This document shows, one piece after another, positions 53,793 through 63,283 of a stretch of 64,000 nt of DNA; position 1 is the stretch's first letter; the number at the start of each line of letters is the position of its first letter. This DNA is from Oscillospiraceae bacterium (GTDB taxonomy: Bacteria > Bacillota > Clostridia > Oscillospirales > Acutalibacteraceae): positions 1 to 64,000 of the forward strand of contig SVPQ01000010.1 of assembly GCA_015065845.1 (NCBI GenBank), given 5' to 3'. Position numbers and translations under genes: made by a program. The notes below the pieces were generated by a model. The model saw only the letters and a program-made list of their open reading frames with translations, was not told where the DNA came from and searched no databases.

Positions 53793-53841
53793 ATCCTATC
53801 ATTTTGAGTTTGAATTAACTTTAAATGATAGGATTATTTTT
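53793..53841 (+). terminator. Terminator, full copy of the dispersed hairpin family
   Basis: Arms ATCCTATCATTT (53793-53804) and AAATGATAGGAT (53823-53834), followed by TATTTTTAT. Read on the minus strand it matches the 42-nt hairpin at 46940-46981 at 35 of 42 positions. A T-A to C-G change in the stem keeps pairing. Confidence 0.85.
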
Positions 53842-53846
53842 ATATT

Positions 53847-53885
53847 AGCGAAGCTCTAGTTCCTAATTCCTTATTCCTATTTCCT
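53847..53885 (-). repeat. Half-element: small palindrome plus 4x7-bp tract
   Basis: AGC-GAA-GCT (53847-53855) is followed by four 7-mers, AGTTCCT, AATTCCT, TATTCCT and ATTTCCT (53858-53885). On the minus strand the order is tract, palindrome, hairpin, as in the other two loci. The gap here is 2 nt, not 7. Confidence 0.7.
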
Positions 53886-53924
53886 TTTCAGAAAAACAAA
53901 TTAAAATTAATTTTTTAATAACAC

Positions 53925-53953
53925 TTGCAAAATAAAACAAACTGTGCTATAAT
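53925..53953 (+). promoter_or_regulatory. Promoter of the rimP-nusA-infB operon
   Basis: TTGCAA (53925-53930), 17 nt, TATAAT (53948-53953). Confidence 0.8.
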
Positions 53954-53978
53954 CGACCCGTACGAATACAAACAAGGA

Positions 53979-54004
53979 GTGAGAGCAGGATAACCTGCTC
54001 TCAC
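53979..54004 (+). promoter_or_regulatory. Leader hairpin upstream of rimP
   Basis: GTGAGAGCAGG (53979-53989) and CCTGCTCTCAC (53994-54004) form a perfect 11-bp stem with an ATAA tetraloop, about 20 nt after the start site. Similar GTGGGAG-type hairpins are common before rimP-nusA operons in Firmicutes and may be tied to NusA autoregulation. No strong U-tract follows, so it is not an obvious terminator. Confidence 0.75.
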
Positions 54005-54048
54005 ATTTATTTGTAAAAACTTTAAAAGTGTGAAAAGAGGTGTTTTAT

Positions 54049-54513
54049 ATGGCAAAAAATACTGTTTCACTTGTATGGGATTTAGTAAAGCCTTTCGCAG
54101 ATGAATTAGGTCTTACACTCTGGGATGTTTGCTTTGAAAAAGAAGGTGCAAACTATTACCTCAGAATTATCATCGACAAGGAAGATGGTGTTGGTATTGA
54201 TGATTGTGTCAATATGAGCCATGCTATTGATAAACCACTTGACGATGCAGATTTAATTGACCGTCAGTACAATTTACAGGTTTCTTCACCTGGTATTGAA
54301 AGAAAATTAACAAGAGATTTTCATTTCGACTACGCAATGGGCGAAAAGGTTATTTTAAGACTTATCCGTCCTTGTGATGGTAAAAGAGAATTCAACGGTG
54401 TTCTCTCAGGTTATGAAAATGGTGCAGTTACAATTTTACTCGATGATGAGATTGAAATGACTGCAGAAAAGAAAGAAATCGCTTTTGTAAAATTAGACGA
54501 TTTCAATATGTAA
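54049..54513 (+). CDS. rimP: Ribosome maturation factor RimP
   Basis: 154 aa from ATG 54049 (GAGGTG at 54037-54042). The N-terminal domain has YYLRIIIDKEDGVGIDDCVNMSHAID and the family motif LQVSSPGIERKL is intact. It helps 30S subunit assembly. First gene of the translation/RNA operon. Confidence 0.96.
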   Translation: MAKNTVSLVWDLVKPFADELGLTLWDVCFEKEGANYYLRIIIDKEDGVGIDDCVNMSHAIDKPLDDADLIDRQYNLQVSSPGIERKLTRDFHFDYAMGEKVILRLIRPCDGKREFNGVLSGYENGAVTILLDDEIEMTAEKKEIAFVKLDDFNM

Positions 54514-54571
54514 CTTAGTTTATAAAAATATTTACAATAAAACAGAATAATCGAAAGGATTGATTGGAAAA

Positions 54572-55654
54572 ATGGCACCAAGAAAAAAATCAACACAAAA
54601 CAAAGAATTTTTTGAAGCAATTCTTATGCTTGAAAAAGAAAAAGGTATTCCTGCAGACTTTTTACTCGAAAAGGTTTGCTCAGCAATTGTTACTTCAGTA
54701 AGAAAAGATTATGGCGGAGCAGATGTAGTTTTCTGCGACTGTAATCCTGAAAAATATCAACTTCGTGTTTATGTAAAGAAAACAGTTGTTGAAGAAGTAC
54801 AAGATGAAACAACAGAAATCTGTCAGGAAGATGCAGTAAAATATAAGAAAAATGCACTTGTTGGCGATGTTGTAGAAGTTGTTCTTGAAACAAAAGAATT
54901 CGGCAGAATTGCCGCACAAACCGCAAAGAATGTTATCCGTCAGGGTATCCGTGATGCAGAACGCGGACTTGTTTTAAGAGAATTCCAGAGTAAACAACAA
55001 GAGTTAGTTACAGGTAAAGTTCAGAGAGTTGACCCTAAAACAGGTAATGTTACTCTTGAAATCGGTAAAGCGGAAGCAATTCTTCCAAAGGGTGAACAAG
55101 TTCCGGGTGAAGAATTCAAAGATGGTCAGCTTGTTAAAGTTTATATTGTAGATGTAAGAGAAACAGAAAAAGGTCCTAAGGCAATGATTTCAAGAACTCA
55201 CCCAGGTCTTGTAAAACGCCTTTTCGAAACAGAAGTTCCTGAAATTTACGAAGGTTTAGTAGAAATTAAATCAGTTTCCCGTGAAGCAGGTTCAAGAACA
55301 AAAATTGCTGTTTACTCAAAAGATGAAAATGTTGACCCAATCGGTGCTTGTATTGGTCCTAAAGGTCAGAGAGTTGCTACTATCGTTGAGTCACTCGGTG
55401 GCGAAAAAATTGATGTTGTAGTATTTGATGAAGACCCTGCAAAATTCATTTCTGCAGCGTTAGCGCCAGCAACAGTATTAAGTGTAGAAATTGACGAAAC
55501 ACAAGAAAAAGCTTGTCATGTTACTGTACCTGATACTCAGCTTTCACTTGCTATCGGTAATAAAGGTCAGAATGTTCGTCTTGCTGCAAGACTTACAGGC
55601 TGGAAGATAGATATTAAACCTGAAAGTGGTTTTTATGTTCCACAAAATCAGTAA
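54572..55654 (+). CDS. nusA: Transcription termination/antitermination protein NusA
   Basis: 360 aa from ATG 54572. An N-terminal RNA-polymerase-binding domain (about 1-125), S1 domain (about 130-200, TGKVQRVDPKTGNVTLEIG) and two KH domains (IGACIGPKGQRVATIVESLGGEKIDVV; LAIGNKGQNVRLAARLTGWKIDI). It ends soon after KH2, as in Firmicutes, without the acidic repeats of E. coli. It acts in pausing, termination and antitermination. Confidence 0.97.
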   Translation: MAPRKKSTQNKEFFEAILMLEKEKGIPADFLLEKVCSAIVTSVRKDYGGADVVFCDCNPEKYQLRVYVKKTVVEEVQDETTEICQEDAVKYKKNALVGDVVEVVLETKEFGRIAAQTAKNVIRQGIRDAERGLVLREFQSKQQELVTGKVQRVDPKTGNVTLEIGKAEAILPKGEQVPGEEFKDGQLVKVYIVDVRETEKGPKAMISRTHPGLVKRLFETEVPEIYEGLVEIKSVSREAGSRTKIAVYSKDENVDPIGACIGPKGQRVATIVESLGGEKIDVVVFDEDPAKFISAALAPATVLSVEIDETQEKACHVTVPDTQLSLAIGNKGQNVRLAARLTGWKIDIKPESGFYVPQNQ

Positions 55655-55711
55655 TTTAAAATAAAGAAAGGCAATGCCTTGAAGTCAGTAAAAGGCGTTG
55701 TGGTGGTAAAA

Positions 55712-55969
55712 ATGGCGGAAAAGAAAATACCATTAAGAAAATGTATAGGCTGTGGCGAAATGAAGCCTAAAAAAGAACTTATAAGAGTTGTTAAAAGTCC
55801 TGAGGGCGAAATCAGTGTCGATTTGACAGGTAAAAAATCAGGCAGAGGCGCATATATTTGCCATTGTAAAGAGTGTTTTTTAAAAGCACAGAAGTCTAAA
55901 CGACTTGAAAAATCTTTCAGCACGAAGATTTCGGAAGAAATATATAACCAGATGTTATCAGAACTTTAA
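55712..55969 (+). CDS. rnpM: RNase P modulator RnpM (YlxR, DUF448)
   Basis: 85 aa from ATG 55712 (GGTGG just upstream; an in-frame TTG at 55679 is possible). The family pattern PLRKCIGCGEMKPKKELIRVV and GRGAYICHCKECF is clear. YlxR proteins bind the RNA subunit of RNase P and modulate it. Standard position between nusA and ylxQ. Confidence 0.94.
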   Translation: MAEKKIPLRKCIGCGEMKPKKELIRVVKSPEGEISVDLTGKKSGRGAYICHCKECFLKAQKSKRLEKSFSTKISEEIYNQMLSEL

Positions 55970-55992
55970 TTTTTCAAGGAGTTTTGTAAATA

Positions 55993-56307
55993 ATGGAAAT
56001 GAAAGATATTATGAATTTCTTAGGTCTTTCGAGAAGAGCTGGTAAACTCCAGATTGGTCACGACAGTGTAATTGAAAGCATTGTAAAAGATAAATCAGAG
56101 CTTTTAATACTCTCGAGTGATGCTTCTGAAAGATTAAAAAATGAAATAAAACACGCAGCTACTTATGGTAATAGAAATATTCCTGTTATAGAGTCACCAT
56201 TTTTAATGGCAGATTACTATAATGGAATAGGTAAAAAATCCGCTGTGTTTTCAGTTACCGACAAATCATTTAAAGAAAAATTAGAAACCATGTTCAGGGA
56301 GGTATAA
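55993..56307 (+). CDS. L7Ae-family RNA-binding protein YlxQ
   Basis: 104 aa. The L7Ae/L30e fold is recognisable from [18 protein letters not shown] and [16 protein letters not shown]. It binds kink-turn-like RNA; its precise role in Firmicutes is not settled. Located as usual between ylxR and infB, one base before infB. Confidence 0.92.
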   Translation: MEMKDIMNFLGLSRRAGKLQIGHDSVIESIVKDKSELLILSSDASERLKNEIKHAATYGNRNIPVIESPFLMADYYNGIGKKSAVFSVTDKSFKEKLETMFREV

Positions 56308-56308
56308 T

Positions 56309-58804
56309 ATGGTAGTTAAATACAAATTAGGTGAAGTTGCAAAAGACTTCAATAAATCTGCAAAAGATATTTCAGACCTTCTTTTAAAATTCTTTGAAGA
56401 ACCAAAGAAAAATCAATCTGCTCTCGAAGGTAAAGAGCTTGATATTATTTTTGATGTTTTAACACAGGAAAATCAGGTTGAAAGTTTCAACGAATATTTC
56501 GCAATGCAAAAACCGGTTAAAAAGGCAGAAAAGAAACCGGCTGAAAAGAAAACTGAGGCTAAAAAGGCTGATGATAAAAAGTCAGAGAAAAAACCTGTTG
56601 CAGAAGCTAAAAAAGAAGAAAACAAAAAAGCACCTGAAAAGAAAGTTGAACCACAAAAAGAAAAGGGTGCAAAGCAAAATCAGAATAAAGAAAACAAGTC
56701 AAATGATAAAAAGGCTAAACAGGAAGCTCCTAAAGCACCTGAAAAGAAACAAAATCAGGAGCCTAACCTCAATCCTTTCAAGAAAAAGGAAAAGAAAAAA
56801 GATGATGGCCCTATGCAATCAAGAACAAAGGGCGAAAGAGTAAGTATTGATACTCGTGCTAACAATGTTGAACTTGAAAAATACAATGAAAAGTATGAAA
56901 ACATTGCTCCTGCACACTCTATGAATGATAACAATGCTACAAAGCAGAAGTTAAAACAAAAGAGTCAGCAATACAGAAAACAGGGTATGCGTTCAGGTAA
57001 AAAAGAGACTGAAGCAGAAAGACTCAAGAGAATTGAAGCAGAAAGAGCAAAGAAAACTCTTGTTATTACTGTTCCTGAAGAAATCAGTGTTGGTGACCTT
57101 GCTGCAATGCTTAAAAGAACTGCTGCAGAAGTTATCAAGAAACTCTTCAGTTTCGGTGTAATGGCATCAGTTAACGAAATTATTGACTACGATACAGCGG
57201 AAATTGTTGCAACAGAACTTGGTGCAAAGGTTAAAAAGGAAGTTGTTGTTACTATTGAAGACAGAATTATTGACGATAGTAAAGACGATGAAAAAGACCT
57301 TCTTCCAAGAAGCCCTGTTGTAGTTGTTATGGGTCACGTTGACCACGGTAAAACTTCACTTCTTGACGCTATCAGAAATACATCTGTTACAGAAACTGAA
57401 GCAGGTGGTATTACTCAGCATATAGGTGCTTACAGAGTAAATCTTAATGGTCAGGATATTACATTCCTTGACACACCTGGTCACGCAGCGTTTACTGCTA
57501 TGCGTGCCCGTGGTGCTATGGCTACAGATATTGCAATCTTAGTTGTTGCGGCAGACGATGGTATTATGCCACAGACAATTGAAGCAATTAACCACGCAAA
57601 AGCTGCGGGTGTAAGTGTAGTTGTTGCTATCAACAAAATGGATAAACCTGATGTTTCACCAGACAGAATTATGCAACAATTAACAGAGCACGAACTCATT
57701 CCTGAAGAATGGGGCGGTGATGTTATTTGTGTTCCTGTTTCTGCAAAGGCAAGAATGAATATAGACAAACTTCTTGAATCTGTACTTCTTGTTGCAGAAA
57801 TGAAAGAATTAAAAGCTAACCCTAACAGAGCAGGTAAAGGTATTGTTATTGAAGCAAGACTCGATAAAGGTCGCGGTCCGGTTGCATCATTACTTGTTCA
57901 GAACGGTACTCTTAAAACAGGTGATATTATCGTTGCAGGTACTGCAGTTGGTAGAGTTCGTGTTATGACAGACGATAAGGGCAGAAAAGTAAACGAAGCA
58001 GGTCCGTCTGTTCCTGTTGAAATCACAGGTCTTGCAGAAGTACCTATTGGCGGTGACCAATTCGACTGCGTATCTGATGAAAAATTAGCAAGAGAACTTG
58101 TTGAACAGAGAAAACAACACAATAAAGAAGAACAATTCAAGTCATTCCAGAAAGTTACACTTGATACACTCTTTGATTCAATTAATGTTGGTGAACTCAA
58201 AGACCTCAATATTATTGTTAAAGCTGATGTACAAGGTTCAGTAGAAGCAGTTCGCCAGAGCCTTGAAAAACTCTCAAATGACGAAGTTCGTGTAAGAGTT
58301 ATTCATGGTGGTGTTGGTGCAGTTAACGAATCAGACGTTATGCTTGCTAACGCATCAAATGCTATTATCGTTGGTTTCAATGTTCGTCCTGATGCGGTTG
58401 CAGTTGCAAACGCAGAGCGTGATGGCGTTGAAATGAGAATGTATAGAGTTATCTACGATTGTATCGAAGAAATCGAAGCAGCTATCAAGGGTATGCTTGC
58501 ACCTAAATACAGAGATGTTGAAATGGGTAAAGCAGAAGTAAGAAGTGTCTTTAAACTTTCATCATCTGGTATGATTGCAGGTTCTTATGTTATTGATGGT
58601 AAAATCACAAGAAATTCAAAAATCCGTGTTGTTCGTGACGGTATTGTTATTTCTGAAGACGAAATTGCATCTTTAAGAAGATTTAAAGATGATGTTAAAG
58701 AAGTTGCAACAGGTTACGAATGTGGTATCGGACTTGAAAGATTTAACGATATTAAAGAAGGCGACATTTTAGAAGCGTATATCGTTGAAGAATACAAAGA
58801 CTAA
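56309..58804 (+). CDS. infB: Translation initiation factor IF-2
   Basis: 831 aa. A Lys/Glu/Pro-rich, low-complexity linker (about 70-240) follows the first IF2_N domain. The second lies at about 253-300. The GTPase domain has G1 GHVDHGKT at residues 342-349, DTPGHAAF and NKMD. Domains II-IV follow. It brings initiator tRNA to the 30S subunit. Confidence 0.98.
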   Translation: MVVKYKLGEVAKDFNKSAKDISDLLLKFFEEPKKNQSALEGKELDIIFDVLTQENQVESFNEYFAMQKPVKKAEKKPAEKKTEAKKADDKKSEKKPVAEAKKEENKKAPEKKVEPQKEKGAKQNQNKENKSNDKKAKQEAPKAPEKKQNQEPNLNPFKKKEKKKDDGPMQSRTKGERVSIDTRANNVELEKYNEKYENIAPAHSMNDNNATKQKLKQKSQQYRKQGMRSGKKETEAERLKRIEAERAKKTLVITVPEEISVGDLAAMLKRTAAEVIKKLFSFGVMASVNEIIDYDTAEIVATELGAKVKKEVVVTIEDRIIDDSKDDEKDLLPRSPVVVVMGHVDHGKTSLLDAIRNTSVTETEAGGITQHIGAYRVNLNGQDITFLDTPGHAAFTAMRARGAMATDIAILVVAADDGIMPQTIEAINHAKAAGVSVVVAINKMDKPDVSPDRIMQQLTEHELIPEEWGGDVICVPVSAKARMNIDKLLESVLLVAEMKELKANPNRAGKGIVIEARLDKGRGPVASLLVQNGTLKTGDIIVAGTAVGRVRVMTDDKGRKVNEAGPSVPVEITGLAEVPIGGDQFDCVSDEKLARELVEQRKQHNKEEQFKSFQKVTLDTLFDSINVGELKDLNIIVKADVQGSVEAVRQSLEKLSNDEVRVRVIHGGVGAVNESDVMLANASNAIIVGFNVRPDAVAVANAERDGVEMRMYRVIYDCIEEIEAAIKGMLAPKYRDVEMGKAEVRSVFKLSSSGMIAGSYVIDGKITRNSKIRVVRDGIVISEDEIASLRRFKDDVKEVATGYECGIGLERFNDIKEGDILEAYIVEEYKD

Positions 58805-58844
58805 TAACAAAATATTCTCTTTCACGAAAGGAGAGAATTAACTA

Positions 58845-59207
58845 ATGGGCACATATAAACAAGACCGTGCGGCAGAAGATATAAAAAGAGAACTTGCCGC
58901 AGTTATAAGAGAACTCAAAGACCCAAGAATCGCGGAGCATCTTATAAGTGTTTCAAGAGCAGAAGTTACAGCCGACCTTTCTTATGTAAAGGTTTATGTC
59001 AGTGCTATTGAAGGTATTGATGTTGCAAAACAGGCAGTAAAAGCACTTACAAATGCTTCAGGACTTGTTCGTAGAGAAGTCGGCAAAAGATTACGCCTGA
59101 GAAAAGCTCCAGAACTTAAATTTATTGCCGATGACTCTATTGAGTATGGTATGAGTATCGCTAAAAGATTAGAAGATTTGGTAGAAAATTCATCAGAAGA
59201 CGAATGA
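58845..59207 (+). CDS. rbfA: 30S ribosome-binding factor RbfA
   Basis: 120 aa, KH-like fold. Family segments are DRAAEDIKRELAAVIRELKDPRI, DLSYVKVYVS and RLRKAPELKFIADDSIEYG. It helps 16S rRNA 5'-end maturation and cold adaptation. AAAGGAGAG precedes the start. Confidence 0.96.
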   Translation: MGTYKQDRAAEDIKRELAAVIRELKDPRIAEHLISVSRAEVTADLSYVKVYVSAIEGIDVAKQAVKALTNASGLVRREVGKRLRLRKAPELKFIADDSIEYGMSIAKRLEDLVENSSEDE

Positions 59208-59246
59208 TTTTTGTCGGGTGAAAAGTTATCCGAAAGGATGTCAGAT

Positions 59247-60197
59247 ATGGTTATTGACTTAAAGCAATGTGTAGAACTTTTAAAAGAAAATGATAATTTT
59301 CTTGTTTTATCACACGAGCACCCCGATGGTGACACATTGGGCAGTGCGTTTGCGTTAATGGCTGCACTTAAAAAGATGGGCAAAAAAAGAGCATTTAAAT
59401 GCTCTGATGAATTGTCAAAAGACTTTTCTTATATGTCAGATGGCTTCACTTGTGATGATGTAGGAGAAAATCCTTACATCATCGCAGTGGATGTTGCGGA
59501 CACACATCTTTTAGGTGATTTGGCAGATGAATATGGTGAAAAAATTAATCTTTGCATTGACCACCATATGTCAAACGCATATTATGCTGAAAAACTTCTT
59601 TTAGAAGACAGAGCTGCTGCGTGTGAAATTGTGTTTGAAGTTGTTAAAAAACTCGGTGTAGAAATTGACGAGTATATTGCAAATTGTCTTTATACAGGTA
59701 TTTCTACTGATACAGGTTGTTTCCGTTACCAGAACACAAATGCAAAAACATTCAGAGCAGTTGCTGAGCTTGTTGAAATTGGTGTTAATACAAAAATGAT
59801 AAACAAGCTTATGTTTGAAACAAAAACAAAAAGTTTTCTGGAACTTGATTTGTTGGCAAGAAAAACACTCGAATATCATTTTGACGATAAGTGTGCAATA
59901 ATCACAATTACTCAGAAAATGTATGAGGAAAGTGGTTCAAACGAGCACGAGTGTTACCCTATAACTGCATTACCACGCCAGATAGAAGGCGTTTTAGTTG
60001 GTGCAGTTATAAAAGAAAAACAAAATGGTGCTTTCGGTATTTCAGTCAGAACTGAGGGCGATATTGACGCTTCTGCAATTTGTGCTGAACTCGGTGGCGG
60101 TGGTCACGCAGGTGCGGCGGGTTGCGAAGTAAAGGCAGATTATGAAACTGCAAAGAAAAAGATTTTAGAGGCAATTGCTTCTAAATTAGGTTACTGA
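59247..60197 (+). CDS. nrnA: NrnA-type nanoRNase / pAp phosphatase (DHH-DHHA1)
   Basis: 316 aa from ATG 59247 (GAAAGGA at 59232-59238; an upstream TTG frame is longer but lacks a site). Motifs are SHEHPDGDTLGSA, AVDVAD, the DHH triad (IDHHMSN) and the DHHA1 substrate loop GGGGHAGAAG. It degrades very short RNA and dephosphorylates pAp. Usual place after rbfA. Confidence 0.95.
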   Translation: MVIDLKQCVELLKENDNFLVLSHEHPDGDTLGSAFALMAALKKMGKKRAFKCSDELSKDFSYMSDGFTCDDVGENPYIIAVDVADTHLLGDLADEYGEKINLCIDHHMSNAYYAEKLLLEDRAAACEIVFEVVKKLGVEIDEYIANCLYTGISTDTGCFRYQNTNAKTFRAVAELVEIGVNTKMINKLMFETKTKSFLELDLLARKTLEYHFDDKCAIITITQKMYEESGSNEHECYPITALPRQIEGVLVGAVIKEKQNGAFGISVRTEGDIDASAICAELGGGGHAGAAGCEVKADYETAKKKILEAIASKLGY

Positions 60198-60198
60198 T

Positions 60199-61086
60199 AT
60201 GACAGGTATAATTCCCTTAAAAAAGAGTGAAAATATGACCTCTTTTTTAGCTGTAAAGCGTGTACGCGGTATTACAGGCGAAAAAAAGTGTGGTCATACA
60301 GGTACATTAGACCCTATGGCAACAGGTGTTTTGCCTGTTGCTTTAGGTGGTGCTACAAGATTCATAGAACTTTTACCAACTCATATAAAAGCATACAAAG
60401 CGACTTTTAGGTTAGGAATTAAAACAGATACACTTGATATATGGGGCGAAGTTACAGAAGAAAGTAAAAAAACGGCTTCTATTGAGCAAATTCTTGAAAT
60501 TTTACCGCAGTTTACGGGTAAAATAAAACAAGTTCCACCTATGTATTCTGCACTTAAAAAAGATGGTGTAAGGCTCTATGAATTAGCTCGTCAGGGTATA
60601 GAGGTTGAAAGACAAGAACGAGAATGCGAAATTTTTAAATTAGAAATTTCACAACTTTCAGAAAATGAATTTTCTCTTTTTACAGAATGTTCAGCGGGTA
60701 CATATATCCGTTCTTTAATAGGTGATATAGGCGAGTGCTTAAATACGGGTGCTACAATGACATCTTTAAACAGAACATATGCTTGCGGAATAAGTGAAGA
60801 CGAGTGTATCACTTTAGAAGAATTAGAAAATTACAGAGATAATAACGCGCTTGATAAAATTATTGTCCCTGTTGATAAAATGCTTATGAGTTACCCCGAT
60901 GTAACTGTAACAAAAGCTCAGGGTGTTCGCTTTAAAAACGGTGGTGAACTTTTAAAAGGTCGTATAAAAGGCACGGTGCCCCAAGGACTTGTAAGAGTTT
61001 ACTGTGAAAATGAGTTTTTAGGGCTTGGTGAATCACTCCCTGAGAGTGAAAACCTTACAGTGAAAAGGGTATATGTAGAAAGATAA
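60199..61086 (+). CDS. truB: tRNA pseudouridine-55 synthase TruB
   Basis: 295 aa. The catalytic Asp is in HTGTLDPMATGVLPVALG; YKATFRLGIKTDTLD and SAGTYIRSLIGDIG are conserved. It makes pseudouridine 55 in the T-loop of tRNAs. The ATG begins one base after the nrnA stop. Confidence 0.96.
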   Translation: MTGIIPLKKSENMTSFLAVKRVRGITGEKKCGHTGTLDPMATGVLPVALGGATRFIELLPTHIKAYKATFRLGIKTDTLDIWGEVTEESKKTASIEQILEILPQFTGKIKQVPPMYSALKKDGVRLYELARQGIEVERQERECEIFKLEISQLSENEFSLFTECSAGTYIRSLIGDIGECLNTGATMTSLNRTYACGISEDECITLEELENYRDNNALDKIIVPVDKMLMSYPDVTVTKAQGVRFKNGGELLKGRIKGTVPQGLVRVYCENEFLGLGESLPESENLTVKRVYVER

Positions 61087-61120
61087 GTTGATAAATATAA
61101 TATCTGTTCAGGAGATATTT

Positions 61121-62017
61121 ATGGTAAAAAATAATGGCGGGTTAGCGGTTGCACTTGGTACATTTGATGGCTTTCATTTAGGTCACAAAATGGTAGTTGA
61201 CAAAACGAAATTGTCAGGTGTAGAAAGTGCGGTGCTTTTATTTGATGAGCATCCACAAAAGGTGCTTTCTCATAAATCACCAGGTGAACTTATAACCAGA
61301 AGTGAGAGAGACAAATTACTTGAAAATTGGAATGTAACACCAATTACAATCAGTTTTTCAGAAATTATGTCGCTTTCATACGAAGACTTCTTTTATAAAA
61401 TATTGTTGGAGAAAGTTGGCGCAACTGCACTTTCCTGCGGTTTCAATTACAGATTCGGTGCAAAAGCTGGTGGTAATGCCGAAAATTTAAAGGCATTGTG
61501 TCAGAAAGAAAATATAGAACTTTTTGTAAGCGAAGCGGTAGAATATAAAGGTGAACCAGTTTCTTCAACAAGAATAAGAAATTTAATAAAACAAGGTGAT
61601 ATTGAGTCTGCAAACGCTATGTTAGGTAGAGAATTCTCCTACGACTTTTTAGTAGTTCACGGTGATGCCCGTGGCAGAACAATAGACTCGCCTACAATAA
61701 ATCAGTTCTTTACCGAAGATTTTATAGTTCCACAATATGGTGTTTATGCGTCATATTCAGTAATTGATGGCAAAAAATATCCATCAGTTACAAATGTTGG
61801 GGTAAGACCTACAATTGAAGGGTATTCAAAAGAACGAAGCGAAACAAATATTGTCGGGTTTAATGGCGACTTGTATGATAAAAATATCAGTGTTCATCTT
61901 CTTAAAAAAATCCGTGAAGAGATGAAGTTCAATAACCTCGATGAATTAAGAAATCAAATTGCAAAAGACAGAGAAACATCTAAAATTATTTCAAAAGAAA
62001 AAGGAGTAATTTTATGA
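61121..62017 (+). CDS. ribF: Bifunctional riboflavin kinase/FAD synthetase
   Basis: 298 aa from ATG 61121, supported by CAGGAGAT at 61109-61116. A TTG at 61088 would add 11 residues but has a poor site. The N-terminal FAD-synthetase domain has ALGTFDGFHLGH and VSSTRIRNLIKQGDIESANAML. The C-terminal kinase domain has HGDARGRTIDSPTIN and PSVTNVGVRPTI. It makes FMN and FAD. Overlaps rpe by 4 bp. Confidence 0.95.
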   Translation: MVKNNGGLAVALGTFDGFHLGHKMVVDKTKLSGVESAVLLFDEHPQKVLSHKSPGELITRSERDKLLENWNVTPITISFSEIMSLSYEDFFYKILLEKVGATALSCGFNYRFGAKAGGNAENLKALCQKENIELFVSEAVEYKGEPVSSTRIRNLIKQGDIESANAMLGREFSYDFLVVHGDARGRTIDSPTINQFFTEDFIVPQYGVYASYSVIDGKKYPSVTNVGVRPTIEGYSKERSETNIVGFNGDLYDKNISVHLLKKIREEMKFNNLDELRNQIAKDRETSKIISKEKGVIL

Positions 62018-62670
62018 GTAACAGAAAAATTATAATTTCACCTTCAATTCTTGCGGCAGATTATGGCAACTTAGAAAGTGAAATTAAAAAAGTAGTAAAT
62101 GCAGGCGCAGAGTATATTCATATTGATGTAATGGATGGACATTTTGTACCTAATATTTCAATAGGTGTGCCTGTGGTACAGTCAATAAGAAAGGTGACAA
62201 ATGCAGTTTTTGATTGTCACCTTATGATTAGTAATCCTATTGATTATATAGATGCATTTATTAAAGCGGGTGCAGATTTAATATCATTCCATGTTGAAAG
62301 TAACAGTGATATTTCTGCTACAATTAAAAAAATAACAAGTGTCGGCAAAAAAGCGGCACTTGTTGTAAAACCAGGTACACCTGTAAATGTTGTTTTTCCG
62401 TTTCTTAAAGATATTTCTATGGTGCTTATTATGACTGTTGAGCCGGGTTTTGGTGGTCAGAGCTTTATTATGGATATGCTTCCTAAAATCACAGAATTAA
62501 GACAGGAAATAGAAAAACAGGGTTTACAGGTTGATATTCAGGTAGATGGTGGTGTAGATAACGAAACTGCGGTACTTTGCAAAAATGCAGGTGCAAATGT
62601 TTTAGTTGCAGGCAGTTACATATTTAAATCCCCAGATGTCAAAGAAGCAGTAAATATTCTTAAAAGTTGA
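62014..62670 (+). CDS. rpe: Ribulose-phosphate 3-epimerase
   Basis: 218 aa TIM barrel. Metal and active-site blocks: SPSILAADYGNL, HIDVMDGHFVPNIS, FDCHLMI, MTVEPGFGGQSF and IQVDGGVDNET. It interconverts ribulose-5-P and xylulose-5-P in the pentose phosphate pathway. Translationally coupled to ribF and convergent with mecA, overlapping its 3' end by 11 bp. Confidence 0.96.
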   Translation: MSNRKIIISPSILAADYGNLESEIKKVVNAGAEYIHIDVMDGHFVPNISIGVPVVQSIRKVTNAVFDCHLMISNPIDYIDAFIKAGADLISFHVESNSDISATIKKITSVGKKAALVVKPGTPVNVVFPFLKDISMVLIMTVEPGFGGQSFIMDMLPKITELRQEIEKQGLQVDIQVDGGVDNETAVLCKNAGANVLVAGSYIFKSPDVKEAVNILKS

Positions 62671-63205
62671 ATTTTTCACCATATTCTAAAATTCGGTTTA
62701 AAAATTCAACCTCACCAAAATAAGTTTCTCCAAAATCACTTAATATGTAAGCGATTTTTTCAGAACCTGTTATTTTGGGGTAAATAATAAAGTAAAAATT
62801 TTTATTATAAGAGAAAATTTCAGAGTTTCTGTATGAATCAGAAGATTCTTTTAAAATTTCTATTGCATCTAAAAATGCATTCTGGTCCAGTGCTTTAAAA
62901 AGAATTGGGTCTGCTTCTTTTTTCATTATAAGTTTTTTCTTTGATTTGTAATCGGTGACGGGCATTGTGGTAAAACACATAATGCAACCTCCGTCATCAC
63001 TCGGTGTAACTTCAATTAAAATTCTGCCGTCTGTGTCAATGGATTTTCCTAAAGAGCGTTTTGCTTCGTCTAAAATAGTCCATATTACACGGCGTGTTTC
63101 AATATTTGAGTAGTCCATTTCATCATAAGTTATGTCGAGTTCACTCAAATCTTTATCGGAAAGAGCAACAAGTATTTTTTCTTCTCCGATGGCTTCTATC
63201 TTCAA
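62660..63205 (-). CDS. mecA: Adaptor protein MecA
   Basis: 181 aa. The N-terminal domain starts MKIEAIGEEKILVALSDKDLSELDI and contains RVIWTILDEAKR; the C-terminal ClpC-binding domain shows LILF/AFLDAIEI-type helices and a final FGEVEFLNRILEYGE. MecA delivers substrates to ClpCP protease in Firmicutes. It is shorter than the B. subtilis protein (218 aa), mainly in the linker. Its 3' end overlaps that of rpe by 11 bp, with no terminator between. Confidence 0.88.
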   Translation of the reverse strand: MKIEAIGEEKILVALSDKDLSELDITYDEMDYSNIETRRVIWTILDEAKRSLGKSIDTDGRILIEVTPSDDGGCIMCFTTMPVTDYKSKKKLIMKKEADPILFKALDQNAFLDAIEILKESSDSYRNSEIFSYNKNFYFIIYPKITGSEKIAYILSDFGETYFGEVEFLNRILEYGEKFNF

Positions 63206-63283
63206 AAAATCGCCTCCCCTAATATAATAATACTATGTGGTGGGCAAAACAATGCAAAAAATTTGGAAAGGGAGTAATTCTCT

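Noticed and set aside
56478-56843. 121-codon Lys/Arg-rich ORF inside infB
   Set aside because: A frame shadow of the low-complexity Lys/Glu linker of IF-2.
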